A stretch of DNA of 6,171 nucleotides from Caldifarciminota bacterium. GTDB taxonomy: Bacteria; Hydrothermota; Tepidihabitantia; Tepidihabitantales; Tepidihabitantaceae. Location of the stretch: positions 1 to 6,171 of the forward strand of contig DSBX01000264.1 of the NCBI GenBank assembly GCA_011049385.1, written 5' to 3'. A program made the position numbers and the translations under genes. Shown here one piece after another: positions 1-5,728 of the stretch. Position 1 is the first letter of the stretch, and every line of letters begins with the position of its first letter. The notes beneath the pieces were generated by a model. That model did no database searches, was not told the origin of the DNA, and saw only the letters and a list, made by a program, of their open reading frames with translations.

Positions 1-77
1 CGACAGCCGCGTCACCGACCGGGCGCTCCCGGGATTGACAGCCCAGTTGTCAGGATGCAACAGAACACGACAGTTCC

Positions 78-105
78 AGTATACCAGATTGACAAGGTAT
101 ATCAA
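78..105 (-). promoter_or_regulatory. Leftward sigma-70-type promoter, divergent from prfA
   Basis: Read on the minus strand, a -35 box TTGATA (105-100, five of six consensus bases) is followed by a 16-bp spacer and a -10 box TATACT (83-78, five of six). Transcription would start near position 71 and run off the left edge. Its -35 box lies in the left arm of the 102-131 inverted repeat. On that strand a GTG at 15-13, preceded by GGGAG (30-26), opens a frame that continues to the window edge, but only five codons are visible, so no gene is called. The call rests on consensus match alone. Confidence 0.5.
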
Positions 106-131
106 GTCGTGCGGCTCCAAACCCGACTTGA
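102..131. repeat. Inverted repeat joining the two divergent -35 boxes
   Basis: TCAAGTCG (102-109) and CGACTTGA (124-131) are perfect 8-bp reverse complements separated by 14 bp. The outer four bases of each arm overlap the -35 boxes of the leftward and rightward promoters. The repeat could bind a dimeric regulator that controls both directions, or it could simply reflect two similar -35 regions placed back to back. No known operator consensus was recognised. Confidence 0.45.
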
Positions 132-155
132 CACCCACAAACCGGCGCGGATAAT
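128..155 (+). promoter_or_regulatory. Sigma-70-type promoter of the prfA operon
   Basis: A perfect -35 hexamer TTGACA (128-133) is separated by 16 bp from GATAAT (150-155), five of six matches to the -10 consensus. The predicted start is near 161-163, giving a leader of about 65 nt before the prfA ATG. The region is clearly more AT-rich than the genes around it. Two more TTGACA hexamers (35-40 and 89-94) have no acceptable -10 box at 16-18 bp. As the five downstream genes are almost contiguous, this is the likely main promoter of the operon. Confidence 0.65.
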
Positions 156-227
156 GGCCCGTGCCTGATACTGCCTGTAACGCTTCCAACCCGGCGCGCT
201 TCCGCTAGCCCGCCCGCCAAGCTCCCC

Positions 228-1310
228 ATGCCGACGCCATCTGCCGAATTCGAACGACGCATCGCCCCGGTGGTCGGTCGCATCGGCGAAGTCGAAGCCG
301 CGCTTTCTCACCCCGACGTAAGCCGCGACCCGGCCCGGCTCCGGGACCTGACCCACGAACTGCGCCGCATCTCCGCGCTCCGGGCCCGGCTCAAGGAGTA
401 TTGTCGAGTCGAACGCGAGTTGGCCGAGGCCGAGACGATGGCCGAGGACGCGGGTGACGCGGACCTGCGCGAACTGGCCGAGGCCGAGACCGCCGAACTG
501 GCCGGGCGGCTGGCCCGGCTCGACGAAGAGTTCCGGCGTGAGCTCGCCCCGCGCTCGCCGGACTGGGACAAGGGCTGCATTCTCGAACTCCGGCCCGCGG
601 CCGGGGGGGAAGAATCGGCGCTCTTCGCCGGCACCCTCTACCGGATGTACGCGCGCTACGCCGAGCTTCACGGGCTCAAGATCGAAGTGCTTTCCTCCCG
701 GCCGAGCGAGCTCGACGGCTATAAAGAGATGGTCTTCGCGGTTACCGGTGAGGAGCCGTTCCGACGCTTCCGGTTCGAAAGCGGCGTCCACCGGGTCCAG
801 CGCGTACCCGAGACCGAGGCCGCGGGACGGATTCACACCTCGACCGTCACCGTCGCGGTGCTCATCGAACCGGAAGAAGTAGAACTCAAGATTGATCCGA
901 AGGACCTGCGGGTTGACGTCTTCCGTGCCGGCGGCCACGGCGGCCAGCACGTCAACGTCACCGATTCCGCGGTCCGCATCACCCACCTGCCGACCGGGCT
1001 GGTCGTCAGCTGCCAGGACGAACGCTCCCAGGGCCGGAACAAGACCAAGGCGATGAAGGTGCTCGCCGCCCGGCTCCTCGACGCCCGCCGCGCCGCGGAT
1101 CAAGCGAAGGCGGTCGAGGCCCGGCGCGGGCAAATCGGCACCGGCGAGCGGAGCGAGAAGATCCGCACCTACAACTTCCCCCAGAACCGCGTCACCGACC
1201 ACCGCATCAAGTTCACCACCCACTCGCTGGACAAGGTGCTGGCCGGCGAACTCGACCCGGTCTTCGACGCGCTCGAAACCGCCGAGGCCGAGCTCGCCCG
1301 GGGAGAATGA
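228..1310 (+). CDS. prfA: Peptide chain release factor 1 (RF1)
   Basis: RF1 recognises UAA and UAG in the ribosomal A site and triggers hydrolysis of the finished peptidyl-tRNA. The 360-residue length is normal for the family. The N-terminal part (about 1-110) is charged and helical. The codon-recognition tripeptide is Pro194-Glu195-Thr196 in HRVQRVPETE, a PxT form matching the PAT loop of E. coli RF1. The catalytic GGQ is at 238-240 within RAGGHGGQHVN, followed by the conserved TDSAVRITHLPTG stretch. NRVTDHR near residue 325 is the typical C-terminal motif. RF2 is unlikely because RF2 has SPF instead of PxT and usually a programmed frameshift. ATG 228 is the first ATG/GTG/TTG in this frame downstream of the promoter, but no Shine-Dalgarno sequence precedes it; the leader there is C-rich. 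Gln240 is the expected methylation target of the PrmC encoded next. Confidence 0.97.
   Translation: MPTPSAEFERRIAPVVGRIGEVEAALSHPDVSRDPARLRDLTHELRRISALRARLKEYCRVERELAEAETMAEDAGDADLRELAEAETAELAGRLARLDEEFRRELAPRSPDWDKGCILELRPAAGGEESALFAGTLYRMYARYAELHGLKIEVLSSRPSELDGYKEMVFAVTGEEPFRRFRFESGVHRVQRVPETEAAGRIHTSTVTVAVLIEPEEVELKIDPKDLRVDVFRAGGHGGQHVNVTDSAVRITHLPTGLVVSCQDERSQGRNKTKAMKVLAARLLDARRAADQAKAVEARRGQIGTGERSEKIRTYNFPQNRVTDHRIKFTTHSLDKVLAGELDPVFDALETAEAELARGE
1300..1305 (+). promoter_or_regulatory. Shine-Dalgarno GGGGAG at the prfA/prmC junction
   Basis: GGGGAG lies inside the last codons of prfA, five bases before an ATG at 1311. That ATG directly abuts the prfA TGA (1308-1310) and opens only an 8-codon frame ending in TAA at 1335-1337. 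The prmC GTG follows four bases after that stop. The site therefore fits a mini-ORF better than prmC itself, and prmC may be reached by reinitiation. Confidence 0.4.
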
Positions 1311-1341
1311 ATGTCCCCCGCCCGACCACTGCGGTAATGCC

Positions 1342-2157
1342 GTGCATCCGCGGGCACTGCTGAAGCAGACACGCGGCCTCATCAGCCGCGCCGACGCGGA
1401 ATTCCTGCTCCTCGCCCTGCTCGGGCTTCCCCGCCACGAACTGTGGCTCACCGACCGGCCGATACCCACCGCCAAGCGGGTCCGGTTCGAACGGATGGTA
1501 CGCCGGGTTGCCACCGGCGAACCGCCCCAGTATGTCACCGGCCGGGCGCCGTTTCTTGACTTCGAACTCCGGGTTGATCGGCGCGTACTGATTCCGCGTC
1601 CCGAGACCGAGGAGCTGGTACTGCGCGCGCTGGCCCGGCGACCTGACCCGCGCCGGGTCCTCGACTTCGGCACCGGCTCCGGCTGTATCGCCATTGCCGT
1701 TGCCCGACGCTGTCCGGCCGCCCGCGTGCTGGCGCTGGACGCTTCGGCCCCGGCCCTCGCCGTCTGCCGACGCAACCTGCTCGAACACCGACTGACCGGC
1801 CGGGTGCGCCCGCTCCGTGCCGACCGTCTCGACCACTCGGCCCTGCGCCGACGCCGGTTTGACCTGCTCATCGCCAACCCGCCCTACGTCCCGACCGCCC
1901 GGCTGGCCCGGCTCGCGACCCGCGTGCGGTCACACGAACCGCACGTGGCACTTGATGGCGGCCCGGACGGGACTAAGATTCTCTCGATGCTTCTTGCCCG
2001 GGGTCCGGAACTGCTCGCACCGGGCGGTCTTCTCGCACTGGAGATTGACCACTCGCACGCCGATGCGCTCCGCTACCGTGCGCCGGGAGCACGGGTCGAA
2101 AGGGACCTCGCCGGTCGTGACCGCTACCTGTTCCTGGCCCGGGAGGATTTGCAGTGA
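1342..2157 (+). CDS. prmC: Release factor glutamine N5-methyltransferase
   Basis: PrmC (HemK) uses S-adenosylmethionine to methylate the side-chain amide of the glutamine in the GGQ motif of RF1 and RF2, which improves termination. The 271-residue protein has a short helical N-terminal domain (1-70), then the family hallmark VLIPRPETEELV (I84-P85-R86-P87). The SAM-binding loop LDFGTGSGC covers 107-115 and the substrate-amide motif NPPY covers 179-182. NPPY plus the IPRPET block separates it from other small-molecule methyltransferases. GTG 1342 is chosen because no ATG, GTG or TTG occurs in frame between the prfA stop and it, and the N-terminus from there aligns by eye with family length. The ribosome site directly before it is weak. 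Having prmC directly after prfA, its substrate gene, is a common bacterial arrangement. Its stop overlaps the nadK start by 4 nt. Confidence 0.95.
   Translation: MHPRALLKQTRGLISRADAEFLLLALLGLPRHELWLTDRPIPTAKRVRFERMVRRVATGEPPQYVTGRAPFLDFELRVDRRVLIPRPETEELVLRALARRPDPRRVLDFGTGSGCIAIAVARRCPAARVLALDASAPALAVCRRNLLEHRLTGRVRPLRADRLDHSALRRRRFDLLIANPPYVPTARLARLATRVRSHEPHVALDGGPDGTKILSMLLARGPELLAPGGLLALEIDHSHADALRYRAPGARVERDLAGRDRYLFLAREDLQ
2141..2146 (+). promoter_or_regulatory. Shine-Dalgarno of nadK
   Basis: GGGAGG inside the 3' end of prmC lies seven bases before GTG 2154. This spacing supports the GTG, which overlaps the prmC TGA as GTGA, as the true nadK start. Confidence 0.7.
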
Positions 2158-2999
2158 GGATCGGCCTGCTCGTCAACCGGGGAAAACCCGCCGCCCGCAG
2201 GTTTGTGACCGGCTTCGTCAACTGGCTCAGCGCCCACGGCCACGAGCCGGTGCTGACCCCCGACACCGCCCGCGCCTTCACACTCAAGGTTGCGCGCCTG
2301 CCGGACGCGGAAATCGTCCGCTCGGTCGAACTCCTCGTCGCTCTCGGCGGCGACGGTACACTCCTGCGTGCGGCCCGACTTGTCGGCCCGCGCGAAACGC
2401 CGGTAATGGGCGTGAACCTGGGCGGGCTCGGGTTTCTGACCGAATTCTCAACCGCCGAGGCGCGAACCGGAGTCACCGCCTTCAGCCGCGGGCAGCACCG
2501 TGAGGAACGCCGGATGGTGCTGGCCTGCCGCTACGGTCGGCGCCGCGGGTTCGCCCTCAACGACTGCGCGGTCAATATGGGCCGAACCGGCCGGGTCATC
2601 AAGGTCGTCGTCCGGGCCGACGGCGAATTCGTGAACCGGTTCTCCGGAGACGGACTGGTGATCTCGACGCCGACCGGCTCGACCGCCTACTCGCTCGCGG
2701 CAGGCGGCCCGGTGGTCGTGCCGACCCTGGCCGCGGTCCTGCTCACCCCGCTCGCGCCCCATGCGCTGGCCGCCCGGCCGCTGATCCTGCCTGCCGACGG
2801 GACGCTCGAAGTCGAACTGGCCGCGGGCTCCGAACCGGCGACGTTCAACCTCGACGGCCAGCAGGTCTGGCCGCTCACGCCCGGTCGGCCCGTAGCAATC
2901 GAGCGGGCCGGCTTCTACGTCCGGCTCGTCACGCCGGCAGGGAAGAGCTGGTTCGGCATCCTGCGCGACAAACTCAAGTGGAGCGGAAGCCAGGTCTAG
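2154..2999 (+). CDS. nadK: NAD kinase
   Basis: NAD kinase phosphorylates the 2'-hydroxyl of the adenosine ribose of NAD, using ATP or polyphosphate, and is the only route to NADP. It acts in the cytosol as an oligomer. The 281-residue protein opens with an MRIGLLVN strand and has the catalytic GGDG at 65-68 in ALGGDGTLLRAAR. The nucleotide-binding GVNLGGLGFLTEF follows (about 86-98), then Asn136-Asp137 in ALND, the conserved N(E/D) pair, and the glycine-rich STPTGSTAYSLAAGGP (171-186). The C-terminal beta domain with NLDGQ is also present, so the enzyme looks complete. The GTG start has a good Shine-Dalgarno and overlaps the prmC stop, suggesting translational coupling. recN begins one base after its TAG; nadK and recN are close neighbours in several bacterial groups. 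Confidence 0.96.
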   Translation: MRIGLLVNRGKPAARRFVTGFVNWLSAHGHEPVLTPDTARAFTLKVARLPDAEIVRSVELLVALGGDGTLLRAARLVGPRETPVMGVNLGGLGFLTEFSTAEARTGVTAFSRGQHREERRMVLACRYGRRRGFALNDCAVNMGRTGRVIKVVVRADGEFVNRFSGDGLVISTPTGSTAYSLAAGGPVVVPTLAAVLLTPLAPHALAARPLILPADGTLEVELAAGSEPATFNLDGQQVWPLTPGRPVAIERAGFYVRLVTPAGKSWFGILRDKLKWSGSQV

Positions 3000-3000
3000 G

Positions 3001-4683
3001 GTGCTTGCTCAACTCCGGGTCCGCAACTACGCGCTGATTGACGACCTCGAGGTCGAGTTCGGCCCGGGCCTGACCGTCCTCACCGGCGAGACCGGCGCGG
3101 GCAAGTCCATCATTGTCGGTGCTCTGTCCCTGGCCCTGGGCGAGCGCCACGACGCAACGATGCTACGCACCGGCGCGGACCACTGCACCATCGAAGCCCG
3201 CTTCACCGGTGTGAACCGGCTGGCCGAAGACTGCCGAGCACAGGGCATCGAACTGGACGAGGAAGAACTCATCGTCCGCCGGAGGGCCGGCGCGGACGGC
3301 CGTTCCAGCGCCTGGCTCAACGACGCCGCGGTCACCGTCGGCACCCTGCGCCGCGTCGGCGACCGGCTGGTTGACCTGCACGGCCAGCACCAGCACCAGC
3401 TTCTGCTCGACCCGCAGGCCCAGCTCAGCATCCTCGACGCCTCGGCCCGGCTCGAGGCCACCCGGACGAGGTACCGCGCCGGTTACGAGGAACTGCGCGC
3501 GGCCGAGGCGGAACTGGCCGCGCTCGAAACCGAGGCCGCCGCGCGCCGGCAACGTCAGGACCTGACCGCCTTCCAGGCCCGGGAACTGACCGAGGCGGCG
3601 GTCGTGGCCGGTGAAGCGGACGCACTCCGTCGCGAACAGGAACTGCTCGCCAGCGTCGAGCGCCGGCACCGGCTGGTCCGGGAGTTGGGTGAGATGCTGT
3701 CCGAGCGCGACGGCTCCGCGGTCGAGCTTGCCTCGACAATCGCCGACCGGGTCGCCGAACTGGCGAAGCTGGACCCGGCCCTGACCGACGACGTCGAACC
3801 GACCCGCACCGCCCGGGTTCTGCTCGACGAGCTCTGGCGCAAGATCAGCCGCTACCAGGATAGCATTGAGTTCGCGCCCGAGCGAGCCGACGAAGTCAAC
3901 GCCCGGCTCTTTCTGCTCGAGAAGCTCGAGCGCAAGTACGCTGTCGCCGCCGACGAACTGCCGGCCCTGGCCGAGAAGCTGACCGGCGAACTCGCCGCGG
4001 CCGAACTCGACGAGTCCCGGGCCGAGAAGCTGCGCCGGGACATCGAGTCACGCCGCCGGACACTGCTCGACGCCGCGACCGACATCACCCGCCGTCGTCG
4101 CTCGGCCGGCACCGAGCTCTCGCGTCGGGTCGGCACCGAGTTCCGTGCGCTCGGACTCGAAAACGCCCGGCTTGAGGTCGTGGTTGACGGCCCGAAACGG
4201 CCGTCCGCCTCGGACCTCGGCCCGGACGGGATTGACACCGTCGAGTTCCGATTCTCGGCGAACCCGGGCGAGGAGTTGAAGCCTCTGCGCCGGGTCGCCT
4301 CGGGCGGTGAGCTTTCCCGGATAATGCTCGCGCTCAAGAGCACGCTCGCCCGGGTCGCACTCGTGCCGGTGATGATCTTCGACGAAATTGATGCCGGCAT
4401 CGGAGGACGGGTCGCGGAAGCGGTCGGCCGACGGCTGGCCCGTCTCGGTCGCACCCAGCAGGTCATCTGCATAACCCACCTTCCCCAGCTTGCCCGCTGT
4501 GCCGACCACCACTTCCTGATTGAGAAGACGACCAGCCGGGGGCGAACCCGCACCGGCCTCTGTCGGCTCGAGGGTGACGACCGGGTCCGGGAGCTGGCGC
4601 GGATGACCGCGGGCGCGAAGGTCACCGAAACCACGCTCGCCCACGCCCGCGAACTGCTGACCGAAAAGGGCAAGATTGACTGA
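3001..4683 (+). CDS. recN: DNA repair protein RecN
   Basis: RecN is an SMC-like ATPase that helps repair double-strand breaks by recombination, thought to hold DNA ends or sister chromatids together. The 560 residues match the usual length (about 550-570). The N-terminal ATPase half has LRVRNYALIDDLEVEF and Walker A GETGAGKS (29-36), and DLHGQHQHQ (125-133) is the RecN variant of the Q-loop region. A coiled-coil-rich middle (about 150-375) has long Glu/Arg/Ala/Leu runs. The C-terminal half has the ABC signature SGGELSR (434-440), Walker B with catalytic acid IFDEID (459-464, Glu462) and the ITHLPQLA switch (491-498). The lack of a zinc hook or longer coil argues against SbcC or SMC. GTG 3001 lies one base after nadK with only a weak AGG upstream, so coupling is likely. 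I saw no SOS-type operator directly upstream, which suggests expression from the operon promoter. Confidence 0.96.
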   Translation: MLAQLRVRNYALIDDLEVEFGPGLTVLTGETGAGKSIIVGALSLALGERHDATMLRTGADHCTIEARFTGVNRLAEDCRAQGIELDEEELIVRRRAGADGRSSAWLNDAAVTVGTLRRVGDRLVDLHGQHQHQLLLDPQAQLSILDASARLEATRTRYRAGYEELRAAEAELAALETEAAARRQRQDLTAFQARELTEAAVVAGEADALRREQELLASVERRHRLVRELGEMLSERDGSAVELASTIADRVAELAKLDPALTDDVEPTRTARVLLDELWRKISRYQDSIEFAPERADEVNARLFLLEKLERKYAVAADELPALAEKLTGELAAAELDESRAEKLRRDIESRRRTLLDAATDITRRRRSAGTELSRRVGTEFRALGLENARLEVVVDGPKRPSASDLGPDGIDTVEFRFSANPGEELKPLRRVASGGELSRIMLALKSTLARVALVPVMIFDEIDAGIGGRVAEAVGRRLARLGRTQQVICITHLPQLARCADHHFLIEKTTSRGRTRTGLCRLEGDDRVRELARMTAGAKVTETTLAHARELLTEKGKID

Positions 4684-5329
4684 ACCGACTCAGCCCGAAG
4701 TCATCGGCGACGCGGAGGCATCCGACGCTTTGCACTCCCCGGACCGGGAACTGCCCGGCGCACGGCGGCTCGTCACCGTTCCCAATATCCTGAGCCTGAG
4801 CCGCCTTGTCCTGCTCGCGCCCATCCTGCTCTTGCTCGGCCGGAACCGCAGTACGCTCGCGCTCGGACTGATGATCGTAGCCTGGGTTACCGACGCGCTC
4901 GACGGCTGGTTCGCCCGCCGACTGCACCAGGTTTCCAACCTCGGCCGGGTGCTCGACCACCTCGTGGACAAGATCTGGATCGGGACCGTGCTGGTGATGC
5001 TGGTTCTGCTACGCGACCTGCCGGTGTACATCGCGGTCGCGGTCATCGGCCGCGACCTGCTGATACTTGCGGGCAGTCTCGTGCTGATGAAAGCGCGGGG
5101 CACCCTCGTCTCCTCCGACGTGCTCGGCAAGATCACCGGCTTCACCTTCGCCCTGATGATCGTCTACTACACCCTCAACCTGCCCGCGCTGGCCGGCTGG
5201 AAGGGCTGGGTGGACTCAACCGTCACCGTACTCATCGTCGTCTCGTTCCTGAACTACCTGAGCGTGTTCTTCCGCTGGATGAGCGGCTTCCGCCTGCCCG
5301 CCGAGCGCGACGACACCAGCCAGCACTGA
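4676..5329 (+). CDS. pgsA: CDP-alcohol phosphatidyltransferase, probably PGP synthase
   Basis: This family transfers a phosphatidyl group from CDP-diacylglycerol to an alcohol; PgsA uses glycerol 3-phosphate, the committed step to phosphatidylglycerol and cardiolipin. The full signature D-x2-DG-x2-AR-x8-G-x3-D-x3-D is present: Asp73, Asp76-Gly77, Ala80-Arg81, Gly90, Asp94, Asp98. About six hydrophobic segments (near 40-56, 61-72, 100-113, 117-137, 152-170, 182-199) place it in the inner membrane. VPNILSLSRL, a GRD segment near 125-127 and GKITG near 151 resemble PgsA. The usual LDPLADK reads LDHLVDK here, so the alcohol acceptor is inferred, not proven. TTG 4676 overlaps recN by 8 nt and has AAGGG five bases upstream, giving about 34 hydrophilic residues before the first helix. 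TTG 4730, with GGAGG at 4714-4718, is an alternative start closer to family length. Confidence 0.75.
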   Translation: MTEPTQPEVIGDAEASDALHSPDRELPGARRLVTVPNILSLSRLVLLAPILLLLGRNRSTLALGLMIVAWVTDALDGWFARRLHQVSNLGRVLDHLVDKIWIGTVLVMLVLLRDLPVYIAVAVIGRDLLILAGSLVLMKARGTLVSSDVLGKITGFTFALMIVYYTLNLPALAGWKGWVDSTVTVLIVVSFLNYLSVFFRWMSGFRLPAERDDTSQH

Positions 5330-5352
5330 CCTGCCGGCCCGACTCCTGGTCC

Positions 5353-5374
5353 GTGCCGCCCGGGCCGTCGGCAC
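5353..5374. terminator. Possible hairpin between convergent genes
   Basis: GTGCCG (5353-5358) and CGGCAC (5369-5374) can form a 6-bp stem around a 10-base loop in the short gap between the pgsA-like gene and the convergent small ORF. Its position would suit a bidirectional terminator. There is no T-run on either strand, so it is not a clear intrinsic terminator. Confidence 0.22.
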
Positions 5375-5559
5375 TACATGAACGCGCGCGGCCCGCCACC
5401 TGAAGACATCACACTCAGGGCCGCCAGTCCCCCGACGACCGCGATCATCGGCGCCAGGGCCTGTGCGGGACGCAGGCCGAACGACGAAGCCAAGCCGAGC
5501 AGTATGACGAACAGTCCGCCGATGAACGCGAACCGAACACGCAGTGTCTTCTTGCTCAT
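5374..5559 (-). CDS. Small hypothetical protein with two membrane helices
   Basis: I do not recognise this gene. From ATG 5559-5557 it encodes 61 residues: a basic start (MSKKTLRVR), a first hydrophobic segment at about 10-28 (FAFIGGLFVILLGLASSF), a short polar turn with RPAQ, a second hydrophobic segment at about 35-51 and a short glycine-rich tail ending RAFM. The basic N-terminus suggests both ends lie in the cytoplasm, with a helical hairpin in the inner membrane. GAAGG lies just upstream but only two bases from the ATG, which is tight. A TTG at 5616 would add 19 proline- and arginine-rich residues that look less natural. It lies downstream of, and in the same direction as, the aminotransferase, separated by about 170 bp. 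It could be a real small membrane protein or a chance frame in GC-rich DNA; the coherent hydrophobic pattern favours a gene. Confidence 0.5.
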   Translation of the reverse strand: MSKKTLRVRFAFIGGLFVILLGLASSFGLRPAQALAPMIAVVGGLAALSVMSSGGGPRAFM

Positions 5560-5728
5560 TACCTTCGGGAAAGGGTATTGCACACCGCGTGCCCGCGGCA
5601 TCGGGACGCGTCCCAAGCGTAACCTGCCGTTTGAACAGGCTTTAGCCGCTACAGCAGGCCGGGGCGCATCCGCTTGCCGTCTCCTTCCGAACCTGGCCTG
5701 ACCGGCTAAGGTACTACCCGGACAGTTG
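5560..5728. other. Intergenic stretch between two minus-strand genes
   Basis: This gap separates the aminotransferase stop from the small membrane ORF. On the minus strand AAGGAG (5686-5681) precedes an ATG at 5669-5667 by 11 bases, but that frame holds only six codons (MRPGLL) before TAG. An imperfect inverted repeat at 5691-5712 (ACCT/AGGT outer and GCC/GGC inner pairs around a five-base loop) lies downstream of the aminotransferase but has no T-run. No convincing promoter was seen. Confidence 0.4.

Noticed and set aside
89..94. Additional TTGACA as a rightward -35 box
   Set aside because: No -10-like hexamer lies 16-18 bp downstream (112-117 is CGGCTC). It falls in the spacer of the leftward promoter. 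The TTGACA at 35-40 fails for the same reason.
2..154. Plus-strand frame open from the left edge to a TAA at 152-154, beginning DSRVTDRALPGL
   Set aside because: It runs through both promoters, becomes AT-rich after about 10 codons and matches no protein I know. The RVTD string also occurs in RF1 (NRVTDHR), but a 14-base match is not enough to claim a duplicated prfA fragment. A second frame is open to 168 as well.
238..1310. Possibility that the release factor is RF2 or an RF1-like paralog
   Set aside because: The PxT tripeptide at 194-196, the absence of SPF, the absence of an in-frame early stop with frameshift signal and the normal length all point to RF1.
102..1877. 591-codon open frame on the minus strand
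   Set aside because: It lies antisense to prfA and prmC, both unmistakable by motif, and its translation is Arg/Ser/Gly/Pro-rich without recognisable domains. Long antisense frames are expected in DNA this GC-rich.
3852..4673. 273-codon minus-strand frame opposite recN
   Set aside because: It is a shadow of the recN reading frame, very rich in serine and arginine, with no family signature.
5667..5686. AAGGAG followed by ATG on the minus strand as a gene start
   Set aside because: The frame is only six codons long (TAG at 5651-5649) and the spacing of 11 is long. It could be a leader peptide, but nothing else supports this.
5691..5712. Inverted repeat as an intrinsic terminator of the aminotransferase gene
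   Set aside because: The stem is short and interrupted by an internal loop, and no T-run follows on the minus strand.
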